Position numbers and translations under genes: made by a program
NCBI GenBank assembly: GCA_004210455.1
Contig: SEFA01000015.1
Coordinates: 1 to 64,000 of the forward strand
Origin: Rubrivivax sp.
GTDB lineage: Bacteria; Pseudomonadota; Gammaproteobacteria; Burkholderiales; Burkholderiaceae_C
Direction of reading: 5' to 3'
Length of the DNA: 64,000 nt
Shown: one piece after another, positions 1 through 9,512 of the stretch
How positions within the stretch are numbered: position 1 is the stretch's first letter
Layout of the letters: every line of letters begins with the position of its first letter
Notes under the pieces: generated by a model
Databases searched by the model: none
Seen by the model: the letters and a program-made list of their open reading frames with translations, nothing else
Told to the model about the DNA's origin: nothing

Positions 1-71
1 GGTGGGCCGAAGGGCCGGTACGCCTCACTCGAAAGCGGTAGCGCGTGGCGTCAGCCCGCGCCCCGCCAGGC

Positions 72-344
72 TCATCGCTTGTAACTGACGCCCCACTGCG
101 TGGCCGTGATGCCGAGCAGCATCAGGCCGTAGCCGGCCATCGTGCCGTCGGCGCCGACGAGCATCAGCGCGGCGAACAGGCCGAGCGAGCCGCCGACGCC
201 GCCCCACAGGGCGAGCGTGCGCCAGCGCATGCCTGAGACGGTCTCCCGGCAGATCAGCTTGAGGGCGGCGGCCATCAGCGCCGCGACGCCCCAGGCGGGC
301 AGGAACAGGTTGCCGAAATGCCAGACGGCGTCGAGTGGATCCAC
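72..344 (-). CDS. Small membrane protein of unknown function beside hemA
   Basis: A 90-residue reading frame, divergent from hemA. It encodes two or three hydrophobic stretches (about residues 9-27, 38-56 and 64-82) separated by short basic turns, as in a small inner-membrane protein. I chose the GTG at 344 because a GGAG lies about 10 bases upstream and the protein then opens with DPLDAVWH, leading straight into the first hydrophobic segment. An in-frame ATG at 413 would add 23 residues that look like translated leader. I recall uncharacterised membrane proteins of this size beside hemA in other Burkholderiales, but no function is known to me. Confidence 0.6.
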   Translation of the reverse strand: MDPLDAVWHFGNLFLPAWGVAALMAAALKLICRETVSGMRWRTLALWGGVGGSLGLFAALMLVGADGTMAGYGLMLLGITATQWGVSYKR

Positions 345-447
345 GGGTCGGTCGCTCCGGGCGAGAAGAAGATGTAACGGGTCGGCGGCCGGAAGACGTC
401 TTCCTTGACGCATCCGGGGGCGATGAGCGCGCCGCCAAGGCCCGTGC

Positions 448-477
448 GAGACACGGGTCGGGCAGGAATTTTATAAT
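448..477 (+). promoter_or_regulatory. Candidate hemA promoter, possibly giving a leaderless mRNA
   Basis: A perfect TATAAT lies at 472-477, with GAGACA (4 of 6 matches to TTGACA) at 448-453, 18 bases upstream. The hemA ATG is at 484, only six bases after the -10 element, so the usual start site would fall on or next to the ATG. There is no Shine-Dalgarno sequence at a workable distance; the nearest AGGA is about 17 bases away. Confidence 0.5.
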
Positions 478-483
478 CGCCAG

Positions 484-1812
484 ATGTCCGTCTTTGCCCT
501 GGGTCTGAACCACACGTCCGCGCCGCTCGACCTGCGTGGACGTTTCGCGTTCACGCTCGAGCAACTGGCCCCGACGCTGCTGCGTTTCCAGGACCAGATC
601 GGCACGAATCAGCGCCGTCGCGCCGCCGCCGCGGAAGCAGCCATCCTTTCCACCTGCAACCGCACCGAGCTCTACGTCGCCGGCGATGCCGACATGGTCC
701 GCCCCGCCGTCGACTGGCTGGCGCAGATGGGCGGGGTCGGCAGTTCGATGCTGATGGACCATTCCTACGTGGTCGAGGACGGCGCCGCCGCGCGGCACGC
801 CTTCCGCGTCGCCAGCGGGCTGGACTCGATGGTGCTGGGCGAACCGCAGATCCTCGGCCAACTCAAGCAGGCCGTGCGCGAGGCCGATTCGGCCGGCACG
901 CTCGGCACGACGCTGCACCAGCTGTTCCAGCGCAGTTTCTCGGTGGCCAAGGAAGTCCGCAGCTCCACCGAGATCGGCAGCCACTCGATCAGCATGGCCG
1001 CGGCGTCCGTGCGGCTGGCCTCGCAGCTGTTCGAGAAGCTCACCGACATCAAGGTGCTGCTGGTCGGCGCGGGCGAGATGATCGAGCTGGTCGGCACGCA
1101 TTTCGCCGCCAAGGCGCCGAAGGCGATCGCCATTGCCAACCGAACGCAGGAACGCGGCGAGAAGCTCGCCCATCAGCTCGGCGGCGAAGCCTTCCGGCTG
1201 GCCGACCTTCCCGACCGCCTGCACGAATTCGACGCGGTGATTTCCTGCACCGCCTCCAGCCTCCCGCTGATCGGGCTCGGCGCCGTGGAACGCGCGTTGA
1301 AGAAGCGCCGCCACAAGCCGATGTTTATGGTCGACCTCGCGGTGCCTCGCGACATCGAACAGGAAGTCGCCAAGCTGGACGACGTCTACCTCTATACGGT
1401 GGACGACCTCTCCCAGCTGGTCCAGACCGCCGGCGAGAAGCGCCAGGCCGCGGTCCAGCAGGCGGAAGCCATCATCGAGTCCGGCGTCCAGAGCTTCGTC
1501 CACTGGCTGGGCCAGCGCCACACGGTGCCGCTGATCCAGGCCCTGCATCAGCAGGCCGACAGCTGGCGCCAGGCCGAGATCCAGCGCGCGCGCAAGCTGA
1601 TCGCCAAGGGCGAGGACATCGACAGCGTGCTGGACGCGCTGGCGCGCGGACTGACACAGAAGATGCTGCACGGCGCCATGGCCGAATTGAACGGCAGCGA
1701 CGGCGAGCAGCGCCTGCAGATGGCGCAGACCGTGTCGCGGCTGTTCCTGCGCGGCAGTGCGAAGACCTCGGGCGTCCGCCCGGACGCGCTCGGCGACGAA
1801 GCGGACTCGTAG
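484..1812 (+). CDS. hemA: Glutamyl-tRNA reductase
   Basis: NADPH-dependent reduction of glutamyl-tRNA(Glu) to glutamate-1-semialdehyde, the first committed step of C5-pathway tetrapyrrole synthesis, in the cytoplasm. The 442-residue protein has the catalytic STCNRTE motif (nucleophile Cys58), the SMVLGEPQILGQ block at about 115-126, and the nucleotide-binding VGAGEM at about 194-199. The C-terminal helical dimerisation domain is complete. The length is normal for the family, a little longer than enteric HemA because of a basic, Ala-rich loop before the catalytic Cys. prfA follows after 135 bases, the usual hemA-prfA-prmC order. The ATG has no Shine-Dalgarno sequence and sits just after a TATAAT. 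Confidence 0.97.
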   Translation: MSVFALGLNHTSAPLDLRGRFAFTLEQLAPTLLRFQDQIGTNQRRRAAAAEAAILSTCNRTELYVAGDADMVRPAVDWLAQMGGVGSSMLMDHSYVVEDGAAARHAFRVASGLDSMVLGEPQILGQLKQAVREADSAGTLGTTLHQLFQRSFSVAKEVRSSTEIGSHSISMAAASVRLASQLFEKLTDIKVLLVGAGEMIELVGTHFAAKAPKAIAIANRTQERGEKLAHQLGGEAFRLADLPDRLHEFDAVISCTASSLPLIGLGAVERALKKRRHKPMFMVDLAVPRDIEQEVAKLDDVYLYTVDDLSQLVQTAGEKRQAAVQQAEAIIESGVQSFVHWLGQRHTVPLIQALHQQADSWRQAEIQRARKLIAKGEDIDSVLDALARGLTQKMLHGAMAELNGSDGEQRLQMAQTVSRLFLRGSAKTSGVRPDALGDEADS

Positions 1813-1947
1813 CGGCGCGTTCCACGCGCGAGCGGCTGTCGCCAACGGCTCTCCGGCACGCCCTGCCACGCTGCTCCCGATCTCGATCACGATCCCGACC
1901 TCCTCTGCGGATCGTTCCTCCGCCTCCTCGCTCCTCAGACCCTTCCG

Positions 1948-3036
1948 ATGAAAGACGCCCTGCGCCAGAAGTTCGACCGCCTCGGCTACCGGCTGGCGGA
2001 GCTCGACAGCACGCTCGCGGACGGCAGCGCCGCCGCCGACATGAAGCGTTACCGCGCGCTGACGCGAGAGCAGGCGGAGGTGTCGTCGCTGGTCGAGCGC
2101 TACCGGCGCTACGTGCAGCGCGAGCAGGATCTCGTCGCGGCGCGCGAGCTGCTCGACAGCGGCGACGCCGACATGATCGAGATGGCGCGTGAGGAGATCG
2201 CCGGCGCCGAGGCCGATCTGGCGCAACTCGACCAGGCGCTGCAACTCGCGCTGATCCCGAAGGATCCCGATGACGACCGCCCCGCGTTCCTCGAGATCCG
2301 CGCCGGCGCGGGCGGCGACGAATCGGCGCTCTTCGCCGGCGATCTGACCCGCATGTACATGCGCTTCGCCGAGGGCCGCGGCTGGCGCTGCGAGGTGCTG
2401 TCGGCGAGCGAATCGGACCTGGGCGGCTACAAGGAGATCGTGCTGCGCCTGGACGGCGACGGCGTGTACGGACAGATGAAGTTCGAGTCGGGCGGACACC
2501 GCGTGCAGCGCGTCCCCGCCACCGAATCGCAAGGACGCATCCACACCAGCGCGTGCACGGTCGCGGTGATGGCGGAACCCGACGAGGCCGAGGAGATCCA
2601 GCTCAATCCCGCCGAACTGCGCATCGACACCTTCCGCGCGAGCGGCGCGGGCGGGCAGCACGTCAACAAGACCGACAGCGCGATCCGGATCACGCACCTG
2701 CCGACGGGCCTCGTCGCCGAATGCCAGGACGACCGCAGCCAGCATCGCAACAAGGCCAAGGCGATGGCGGTGCTGGCCGCGCGGTTGCGCGACAAGGATC
2801 GCAGCGAACGCGCCGCCAAGGAGGCCGCACAGCGCAAGAGCCTCGTCGGCACCGGCGACCGCAGCGATCGCATCCGCACCTACAACTTTCCTCAGGGACG
2901 GCTGACCGACCACCGCATCAACCTGACGCTCTACAAGCTCGGCGCGATCATGGACGGCGACCTCGCCGACGTGCTGCAGGGACTGCAGCAGGCGCAGGCT
3001 GCGGAACAGCTCGCGGCGCTGGAAGGCGGCCAGTGA
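1948..3036 (+). CDS. prfA: Peptide chain release factor 1
   Basis: Class I release factor that reads UAA and UAG in the ribosomal A site and triggers peptidyl-tRNA hydrolysis. The 362-residue protein has the codon-recognition PAT tripeptide at 190-192, which marks RF1 rather than RF2, and the universal GGQ at 235-237 inside SGAGGQHVN. Length and domain order are standard. The stop codon overlaps the prmC start by one base (TGATG), so the release factor and the enzyme that methylates its GGQ glutamine should be translationally coupled. Confidence 0.98.
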   Translation: MKDALRQKFDRLGYRLAELDSTLADGSAAADMKRYRALTREQAEVSSLVERYRRYVQREQDLVAARELLDSGDADMIEMAREEIAGAEADLAQLDQALQLALIPKDPDDDRPAFLEIRAGAGGDESALFAGDLTRMYMRFAEGRGWRCEVLSASESDLGGYKEIVLRLDGDGVYGQMKFESGGHRVQRVPATESQGRIHTSACTVAVMAEPDEAEEIQLNPAELRIDTFRASGAGGQHVNKTDSAIRITHLPTGLVAECQDDRSQHRNKAKAMAVLAARLRDKDRSERAAKEAAQRKSLVGTGDRSDRIRTYNFPQGRLTDHRINLTLYKLGAIMDGDLADVLQGLQQAQAAEQLAALEGGQ

Positions 3037-3875
3037 TGCGCACCGACGCAGACACGCTGACGGTCGCAGGCGCGGAACGCGCCGCCATCGCCGCCGGCCT
3101 GCCGCGCGCCGAAGCGCACTACCTGCTGCAGGCGATGCTGGGCGCCTCGCGCGCCTGGCTCATCACCCACGACACCGATCCGCTCGACAGCCCCCAGCGC
3201 GAACGCTTCCAGGACTGGCTCGCCCGTCGGCTCGACGGCGTGCCGCTGGCCTATCTGACCGGCGAGAAGGAGTTCTTCGGCCTGACGCTGCGCGTCACGC
3301 CGGACACGCTGATCCCGCGACCGGACACCGAAGTGCTGGTGGAGTGGGCGCTCGAACGCCTGGCCGGACGGTCCGCGCCCCGGGTGGTCGACCTGGGCAC
3401 CGGCACCGGCGCGATCGCGCTGTCGATCAAGTCGCGCCGTCCGGATGCGGATGTACGGATGGTCGACGCGAGCGCCGGCGCCCTCGCCGTCGCGCAGGAC
3501 AACGCCCGCCGGCTGGGTCTGGCGGTCGAGGCCCATCTCGGCAGCTGGTACGAGCCGCTGGCGGGTCAATCGGCATTCGACCTGATCCTCAGTAACCCGC
3601 CGTATGTTGCGGGCGACGACCATCACCTGGACGCGCTGCGGCATGAGCCCCGGATGGCGCTGACGCCGGAAGGCGACGGACTGGCCGATCTGCGCCAACT
3701 CATCGCGGGCGCGCCGGCCCGGCTGCGCCCGGAGGGATGGCTGCTCCTCGAACATGGGTATGACCAGGCCGGCTCGGTGGCCGATCTGCTGAGCGCACGC
3801 GGCTTCGTCGACGTCGAGAACCGGCGTGATCTGGGCGGCCAAGCCCGCGCCAGCGGTGGCCGCTGGCCGGCGTAA
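3036..3875 (+). CDS. prmC: Release factor glutamine methyltransferase
   Basis: SAM-dependent N5-methyltransferase that modifies the GGQ glutamine of RF1 and RF2, raising termination efficiency. The 279-residue product has the N-terminal helical substrate-binding domain, IPRPDTE at about 93-99, the SAM-binding DLGTGTGAIALS at about 119-130, and the catalytic NPPY at 187-190. The ATG at 3036 overlaps the last base of the prfA stop. The open frame continues far upstream inside prfA, but that part has no family character. Confidence 0.96.
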   Translation: MRTDADTLTVAGAERAAIAAGLPRAEAHYLLQAMLGASRAWLITHDTDPLDSPQRERFQDWLARRLDGVPLAYLTGEKEFFGLTLRVTPDTLIPRPDTEVLVEWALERLAGRSAPRVVDLGTGTGAIALSIKSRRPDADVRMVDASAGALAVAQDNARRLGLAVEAHLGSWYEPLAGQSAFDLILSNPPYVAGDDHHLDALRHEPRMALTPEGDGLADLRQLIAGAPARLRPEGWLLLEHGYDQAGSVADLLSARGFVDVENRRDLGGQARASGGRWPA

Positions 3876-4081
3876 GGAATGTGGCAGTCCGCACAGGAAT
3901 GTGGTGCGCCTCACAGACTGTTTCCACACTGCGAGAAACCGCGCCGGGAATCCGCAACAGTGCCTGGAAACCCCCTCAACTCGATCTGGCGCGGTCACCG
4001 GCGCGGGCGTAGCATGGTCTGACTTGGTGCCCGTTTTGATCCATCTTGAAACGGGTTTGTCGTCAGTCTGGGAGACCTGTC

Positions 4082-4699
4082 ATGAGCGCCGCCCCCTTGC
4101 TCCTGCGCCTTGCCGTGGTCCTGGCCGGCAGTGTCTGCATGGCCGGCGCGGCGTGGGCCCAACAGGGCCTGCAACTGAAACCCGACCGCAAGGCCTTCAC
4201 CAGCTGGCAGGGCCGGCTGCAGTTGAGCCAGGCCCAGGACAACGACAGCCTCTCCTTCGACGCCCGCAACGGCAGCCGCTTGCTGAGCGCCAACCTGCTG
4301 GCGGACTATTACCTCACCGGCTCCGGCCTGGGCGCTGGCACGCGCGGCGGCCTGCGGGCCACCGGCGGCCTGATGCTGGGCCCCATGTCGCTGCTGCAGA
4401 GCAGTTCCGGCGTGGCGCTGGGCCAGGCGGCGACGGTCTCGCCGTCGCTGTCGGCCGGCCGTCGCACCCTCAGCCTGCTCACCGGTCCCGAGCGCGAGCC
4501 CAATCTGTCGCTGTCCTATATCGGCGTCGGCTATACCAGCTACTCGCTGCGCAACGGCTGGGGCTTCAGCGCGGACGTCGGCGTGGTGGGCGGCGGCGCG
4601 GCTAGCCTGCGCCTGGGCAACAGCGCCCCGCAGGCCGAGCTGTCTCAGGACCTGCGCTACAAGCCGGTCATCCAGCTCGGCGTGAGCTACAGCTTCTGA
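4082..4699 (+). CDS. Predicted outer-membrane beta-barrel protein, unknown function
   Basis: A 205-residue protein with a clear signal peptide (hydrophobic core at about 8-22, cleavage probably after AWA at residue 26). The mature part alternates short polar and hydrophobic stretches and ends in LGVSYSF. A C-terminal phenylalanine after such a strand is the usual assembly signal of outer-membrane beta-barrels. I chose the ATG at 4082 because GGGAG precedes it and the signal peptide then starts properly; an upstream in-frame ATG at 4046 would put a basic tail in front. It sits between prmC and grxD, which I normally expect to be near neighbours. No close named family is recognised; an OmpW-like or other small porin-type barrel is possible. 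Confidence 0.6.
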   Translation: MSAAPLLLRLAVVLAGSVCMAGAAWAQQGLQLKPDRKAFTSWQGRLQLSQAQDNDSLSFDARNGSRLLSANLLADYYLTGSGLGAGTRGGLRATGGLMLGPMSLLQSSSGVALGQAATVSPSLSAGRRTLSLLTGPEREPNLSLSYIGVGYTSYSLRNGWGFSADVGVVGGGAASLRLGNSAPQAELSQDLRYKPVIQLGVSYSF

Positions 4700-4909
4700 T
4701 CCTCGCCGCGCGACGGGCCGGCCGTCAGTCGCCGCCTGTCGAGTGCGCCCCGTTCAAGCCACTTGAACCCGGCCGGGCACGGGCTTGCGCGCTGCTTGAT
4801 AATCCTGGCATCGCGCGGCAAGCCGCCGGCCCCTTTCCGTGGAGCCCGGAACGGATCCTGCCGCGCACCGCACACGCCATCCCGCATCAGCTTTCAGAGG
4901 ATCTCCGCC

Positions 4910-5224
4910 ATGAGCGACGTTCAGCAACGCATCGACGACCTGGTCAAGGGCAACCGCATCGTGCTCTTCATGAAGGGCACCGCGCAGTTCCCGATGTGCG
5001 GCTTCTCCGGCCGTGCGATCCAGATCCTGAAGGCCAGCGGCGCCAGCGAGCTGAAGACCTTCAACGTGCTCGAGGACGAGAGCGTCCGCCAAGGCATCAA
5101 GGACTACGCCAACTGGCCCACCATCCCGCAGCTCTACATCGACGGCGAGTTTGTCGGCGGCTCCGACATCATGATGGAGATGTACGAGAGCGGCGAGCTG
5201 CAGCAGCTGCTGGCCAAGGCCTGA
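4910..5224 (+). CDS. grxD: Monothiol CGFS glutaredoxin (Grx4/GrxD type)
   Basis: Monothiol glutaredoxin of the class that binds a glutathione-ligated [2Fe-2S] cluster and passes it on in iron-sulfur assembly. The 104-residue protein has the signature CGFS at 30-33 in KGTAQFPMCGFSGRA, then the WPTIPQLYIDG cis-Pro block and the GGSDIMMEM glutathione-binding end. The ATG at 4910 has AGAGGA about eight bases upstream; a longer in-frame start at 4763 adds non-homologous residues. The stop overlaps the ubiX start by one base, so the two are coupled. Confidence 0.95.
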   Translation: MSDVQQRIDDLVKGNRIVLFMKGTAQFPMCGFSGRAIQILKASGASELKTFNVLEDESVRQGIKDYANWPTIPQLYIDGEFVGGSDIMMEMYESGELQQLLAKA

Positions 5225-5817
5225 TGACCGCGGCCGCGGCACCTCGGCCGCGCCTGATCGTCGGCATCACCGGTGCGACGGGCGCCGCCTACGGGCTGCA
5301 ACTGCTGCGCCGGGCCCGCGCGATCGGCGCGGAGACCCACCTGGTCCTCAGCCCCGCGGGCGTGCTCAACGCCCACCATGAACTGGGGCTCGCGCGCGAC
5401 GCGCTGGAGCGCGAGGCGGACGTCGCCTATGCCCCCGGCGACGTCGGCGCCTGCGTCGCCAGCGGCAGTTTCCCGACCGCCGCGATGGTGGTCGCGCCCT
5501 GCTCGATGCGCACGCTCGCCGCGGTCGCCCACGGGCTGTCGGACAACCTCATGACCCGCGCTGCCGACGTGACGCTCAAGGAGCGTCGCCGGCTGATCCT
5601 GATGGTTCGCGAGACGCCCTTCAACCTCGCCCACCTGCGCAACATGACCGCGGTGACCGAGATGGGCGGGATCATCTTCCCGCCCCTGCCGGCGCTGTAC
5701 CTGAAGCCGACCTCCATCGAGGAGATGGTGGCCGAGACCGTCGAGCGCGTGCTCGAACTCGCGCAACTGCCCGGCGCGACGCCGCAGGCGTGGCGGGGGC
5801 TTCGACCTCAGGTCTGA
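5224..5817 (+). CDS. ubiX: Flavin prenyltransferase UbiX
   Basis: Prenylates FMN with dimethylallyl phosphate to make the prenyl-FMN cofactor of UbiD decarboxylase in ubiquinone synthesis. The 197-residue protein starts with the flavoprotein fold (LIVGITGATGAAYGLQLL at about 11-28). It has the central APCSMRTLAAVAHG block and the RRRLILMVRETPFN motif that contacts phosphate and flavin. The ATG overlaps the grxD stop (TGATG). The 3' end overlaps the convergent lytic transglycosylase gene by 10 bases. Confidence 0.93.
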   Translation: MTAAAAPRPRLIVGITGATGAAYGLQLLRRARAIGAETHLVLSPAGVLNAHHELGLARDALEREADVAYAPGDVGACVASGSFPTAAMVVAPCSMRTLAAVAHGLSDNLMTRAADVTLKERRRLILMVRETPFNLAHLRNMTAVTEMGGIIFPPLPALYLKPTSIEEMVAETVERVLELAQLPGATPQAWRGLRPQV

Positions 5818-6449
5818 CCCGGCATCAACCAGCCCTTGCGGGCGCCCATCACCATGTTGGGGTACTCGGCGCGCCCCCGGCTGCCGTTGTAGCGGCCCAG
5901 CGCGAGGAACAGGTCGCCCTTCTCGCGGTCCAGGTAGTGCCGCAGGATCACGCAACCGAAGCGCAGGTTGGTCTGCATGTGGAACAGCCGGGACACCTGC
6001 CCGTCGCCGATCGAGCGCATCCAGAACGGCATCACCTGCATGTAGCCGCGCGCGCCCGCGACGCTGATCGCGTACTTCTTGAAGCCGCTCTCCACCTGCA
6101 CCAGACCCAGCACCAGCGCCGTCTCGAGGCCCGCGCGGGCGCTCTCGTACCAGATGGCCTCGAGGAACTCGATCCGCGTCTGGGTCTCGCTCTTCTTGCG
6201 CTTCATGCGCTCGCTCATTTCACCGAGCCATCGCAGGTAGGCCAGGCGCGGCTCGATCGAGTCGAAGTGCGGCTTGGGCGGCGCGTCCGACGCGATCGCG
6301 GCCGACATTGCGGAGCGGACGGCGTCGGCGAGCGGCTCTTCCACCTGTGCGCCGGCGAACGCCGGACGCGGCAGGCAACTGGCCGCGCCGGCGAGCAGCA
6401 GCGCGCGGCGCGAGGAGGGAGCAATCGTCTTGAAGCCAGAGTCAGTCAC
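5808..6449 (-). CDS. Lytic transglycosylase (SLT/LysM-less type)
   Basis: A periplasmic muramidase-like enzyme that cleaves peptidoglycan to 1,6-anhydro ends. The soluble lytic transglycosylase core is clear: catalytic Glu120 in VQVESGFKKYAIS, the GYMQVMPFW block at about 135-143, and a late RYNGS motif. With the GTG at 6449 the protein has 213 residues. It begins with a short basic segment holding a twin arginine (SSRRALLLAG) and a hydrophobic core ending AFA, so export is expected, possibly by Tat. An upstream TTG at 6491 is possible. Neither start has a strong ribosome binding site. Confidence 0.85.
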   Translation of the reverse strand: MTDSGFKTIAPSSRRALLLAGAASCLPRPAFAGAQVEEPLADAVRSAMSAAIASDAPPKPHFDSIEPRLAYLRWLGEMSERMKRKKSETQTRIEFLEAIWYESARAGLETALVLGLVQVESGFKKYAISVAGARGYMQVMPFWMRSIGDGQVSRLFHMQTNLRFGCVILRHYLDREKGDLFLALGRYNGSRGRAEYPNMVMGARKGWLMPGQT

Positions 6450-6536
6450 GGGAACGGCGGAGATCAGGTGGAGTCGGAATTCGATGGACAAGCGCGGGGC
6501 CGAGGCGCGGCAGCATAACGGCGCGCGGCGCCGTCG

Positions 6537-7637
6537 TCAGCGGGCGAGCCAGCGTTCCAGCGGCAAAGGTCGCGGACCGCGCACCCGCGCGAGCAGCAGG
6601 CCGCCGGACCAGTACGCCAGCGCCAGCCCGGCCGCCACCATCGTGCCCGGTTGCCACGCGAGTCCCGCGCCGCTGAACAACACGAAGCTGAGGACCGAGC
6701 TGAAGAGGTACAGGCTGAGCGTGTGGCGCCCCAGCGGCGCGAGCGCAGCCAGCCAACGTGGCTCGCTGCGCATGCGCAGCACCAGCGCGGGCACGGCGGC
6801 GCTCAGCAGCAGCACCGTCGGATAGAGATAGAGGATCGCATATCGGCTGGTGGCCTCTCCGTCGCCGTCGCGCAAGCCGGGCCAGAGCAGCGAGGCGAAC
6901 GCGATGTTCACCGCCATCGCCGGCCACAGCCATCGGCGAGACCAGCGCCGTAGCGCGGGCTCCCAACGCGGATGGGACAACAGCCGCAAGCGTGCCGCCA
7001 TCAATCCGGCGGTCATGAGAAGCAAGGGCGTCGGCAAGCCCAGGGTGGCGAAGGCGATGGTCGACGCGACGAAGTGACCCGCGTTGCGCAGCGTCCAGTC
7101 GCCCCAAGTCGTCGGCACGGAGAGCGACACCGACGGTTCGCCTGACAGCGGCATGTTGGCCATCAGGACCGTGAGCGCGATCACCGCGAGTTCCAGGCCG
7201 ATCAGCACCCGCAGCCGGATCTTCAGCATCGCCATCGAATGCCCGGCCCAAATCGCCAGCACCGCGCCGGAGACCGCATAGAGCGTCAGGATGTCGCCCA
7301 TGTAGAGCAGCGTGCCGTGCAGCAGGCCGAGTGTCAGCAGCTTCGCGAGGCGCCGTCGACGCCTGCCTAGGGCCTCCTCGCCTCGCGACTGGGACAGGCC
7401 TTGGCTGTAGCCGAACAGGAAGGCGAGGAGCGCAATGCCCTTGCCCGCGATGAGCGCGTGCAGGAACCAGGACACGGTCTGGGCCACGGGACCGTCGGCG
7501 GGCGACGGCGGACTGAGAGGCCCCGCATCCGGCAAGGCTGGATAACCCACCCAGTTGACGGCCACCACCGGGAACAACGCGAGCGCGCGCAGCGCGTCCA
7601 CCGCCGCGACACGCTGCGGCGGACGGGCCGTGTTCAC
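6537..7637 (-). CDS. DUF418 (YeiB-like) multi-pass membrane protein
   Basis: A 366-residue integral membrane protein with about ten hydrophobic segments and the family start [20 protein letters not shown], followed later by [11 protein letters not shown]. The C-terminal half matches the DUF418 domain pattern ([15 protein letters not shown]). These proteins resemble acyltransferase-3 membrane proteins and are often guessed to transport or modify envelope molecules; no reaction is established. The start is a GTG that overlaps the proS stop as GTGA, so this gene is read with proS and probably translationally coupled to it. Confidence 0.8.
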   Translation of the reverse strand: MNTARPPQRVAAVDALRALALFPVVAVNWVGYPALPDAGPLSPPSPADGPVAQTVSWFLHALIAGKGIALLAFLFGYSQGLSQSRGEEALGRRRRRLAKLLTLGLLHGTLLYMGDILTLYAVSGAVLAIWAGHSMAMLKIRLRVLIGLELAVIALTVLMANMPLSGEPSVSLSVPTTWGDWTLRNAGHFVASTIAFATLGLPTPLLLMTAGLMAARLRLLSHPRWEPALRRWSRRWLWPAMAVNIAFASLLWPGLRDGDGEATSRYAILYLYPTVLLLSAAVPALVLRMRSEPRWLAALAPLGRHTLSLYLFSSVLSFVLFSGAGLAWQPGTMVAAGLALAYWSGGLLLARVRGPRPLPLERWLAR

Positions 7638-9376
7638 GCCAGTCGTTGCTTCAGATGGGCGACGACGTCGGCCAGCGCCAGCTTGGTGGCGGCGGCATCG
7701 CGGCGGCCTTGGTACTCGACCTGGCCTTCCTTCAGTCCGCGGTCGGAGATGACCACGCGGTGAGGCACGCCGACGAGTTCCCAGTCGGCGAACATCGCGC
7801 CGGGGCGCTCGCCGCGATCGTCCAGCAGCACGTCGATGCCGAGCTCGAGCAGTTCCTCGTGCAGCTTCGTCGCCGCGGCCTTCACGTCCTCGCTGCGGTC
7901 CATGCCGATCGGGCAGACCACGACGGTGAACGGCGCGATCGCGTCGGGCCAGACGATGCCGCGCTCGTCATGGTTCTGCTCGATCGCCGCGCCCAGGATG
8001 CGGGTCACACCGATGCCGTAGCAGCCCATCTCCATCAGCTGGGGCTTGCCGGTCTCGTCGAGGTAGCTCGCGTTCATCGCGGCCGAATACTTCGTGCCGA
8101 GATAGAAGACATGGCCGACCTCGATGCCGCGCTGGATCGCCAGCACGCCCTTGCCGTCCGGCGAGGGATCGCCCTCGACGACGTTGCGGATGTCGGCCAC
8201 CAGGTCGGGCTCGGGCAGGTCACGGCCCCAGTTCACACCGGTGAAGTGGAAGTCAGCCTCGTTGGCGCCGCAGACGAAGTCCGCCATGTGGGCGACGGTG
8301 CGGTCCGCGATGACCTTCAGCGGCTGCTTCAGGCCGATCGGGCCGAGGTAGCCGGGCTTGCAGCCGAAGTGGGCGTCGATCTCCGCGGCGGTCGCGAAGC
8401 GGAAGCCGCCCTTCAGGCCTTCGAGCTTGCCGGCCTTCACTTCGTTCAGGTCGTGGTCGCCGCGGACCAGCAGCAGCCAGACCTGCGACTTGACGATGTT
8501 GCCGTCGTCGTCGAGCTCGTCGGTCGCCAGCACCAGTGACTTCACCGTCTGCGACAGCGGCAGCTTCAGCAGGTCGGCGACATCGGCACAGGTGGCCTTG
8601 CCGGGCGTCGCCGTCTTCGTCAGCGGCTGCGTCGCGGCGCCGCGCGTGGCGATCAGCGACAGCGCCTCGGCCAGCTCGATGTTGGCCGCGTAGTCGCTGG
8701 TCGGGCAGTAGATGATGGCGTCTTCACCGGTCTCGGCGATGACCTGGAATTCATGCGAGCGGTCGCCGCCGATCGCGCCGGTGTCCGCCGCCACGGCGCG
8801 GTACTGCAGGCCCAGGCGGTCGAAGATCCGGCCGTAGGCCGAGTACATCGCGTCGTAGCTGCGACCCGCCGCGTCCTTGTCCCGGTCGAACGAGTACGCA
8901 TCCTTCATCGTGAACTCGCGGCCGCGCATGATCCCGAAACGGGGCCGGCGCTCGTCGCGGAACTTCGTCTGGATGTGATAGAAATTCTTCGGCAGCTGCT
9001 TGTAGCTGCGCAACTCCTGGCGCGCGATGTCGGTGATGACCTCCTCCGACGTCGGCTGGATGATGAAGTCACGCCCGTGGCGATCCTTCACGCGCAGCAG
9101 CTCCGGGCCCATCTTGTCGAAGCGGCCCGTCTCCTGCCACAGCTCGGCCGGTTGCACGACCGGCATCAGCAGCTCGACCGCGCCGGCGCGGTTCATCTCG
9201 CCGCGGATGATGTGCTCGACCTTGCGGATCACGCGCAGTCCCATCGGCATGTAGTTGTAGATGCCGGCGCCCAGGCGCTTGATCATGCCGGCCCGCATCA
9301 TCAGCTTGTGGCTGACGATTTCCGCATCGGCGGGCGCTTCCTTGAGCGTGGAGATGAAGAACTGGGAGGCTTTCAT
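7634..9376 (-). CDS. proS: Prolyl-tRNA synthetase (bacterial type, with editing domain)
   Basis: Charges tRNA(Pro) with proline in the cytoplasm. The 580-residue protein has the class II core at the N terminus (motif 2 in [22 protein letters not shown]), the long bacterial insertion domain in the middle that hydrolyses mischarged Ala-tRNA(Pro), and motif 3 plus the anticodon-binding domain at the C-terminal end. I chose the ATG at 9376 because MKASQFF is the family start; upstream in-frame residues lack homology. An A/T-rich TATTTT ends eight bases before this ATG, so the leader is very short. The stop overlaps the DUF418 gene start. Confidence 0.97.
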   Translation of the reverse strand: MKASQFFISTLKEAPADAEIVSHKLMMRAGMIKRLGAGIYNYMPMGLRVIRKVEHIIRGEMNRAGAVELLMPVVQPAELWQETGRFDKMGPELLRVKDRHGRDFIIQPTSEEVITDIARQELRSYKQLPKNFYHIQTKFRDERRPRFGIMRGREFTMKDAYSFDRDKDAAGRSYDAMYSAYGRIFDRLGLQYRAVAADTGAIGGDRSHEFQVIAETGEDAIIYCPTSDYAANIELAEALSLIATRGAATQPLTKTATPGKATCADVADLLKLPLSQTVKSLVLATDELDDDGNIVKSQVWLLLVRGDHDLNEVKAGKLEGLKGGFRFATAAEIDAHFGCKPGYLGPIGLKQPLKVIADRTVAHMADFVCGANEADFHFTGVNWGRDLPEPDLVADIRNVVEGDPSPDGKGVLAIQRGIEVGHVFYLGTKYSAAMNASYLDETGKPQLMEMGCYGIGVTRILGAAIEQNHDERGIVWPDAIAPFTVVVCPIGMDRSEDVKAAATKLHEELLELGIDVLLDDRGERPGAMFADWELVGVPHRVVISDRGLKEGQVEYQGRRDAAATKLALADVVAHLKQRLA

Positions 9377-9512
9377 GGGCGCAGAAAATAAAAGTCCGCG
9401 GTCAGCCGGGCCGCCGCGGAAAACACCGTGCATCACCGAGGGTTAGCGATGATCGCGCCGGGTTGTTGCCCGGGTGCAATAATCAATCCAACGAATGATT
9501 TGAAGGTTGATT

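Noticed and set aside
25-2913. A very long open frame on the minus strand across hemA and prfA
   Set aside because: It is a shadow of GC-rich codon use. hemA and prfA on the plus strand have full family motifs, and the minus-strand translation shows only Arg/Ala/Leu/His-rich low-complexity sequence.
3875-3904. Repeated AGGAATGTGG, 20 bases apart, after prmC
   Set aside because: Only two copies and no inverted arrangement or promoter nearby; could be chance or a weak regulator site, so not called.
4030-4055. Hairpin CCCGTTT/AAACGGG before the barrel protein gene
   Set aside because: Seven base pairs with a 12-base loop and only TTTG after it; too weak to call a terminator for prmC or a riboswitch.
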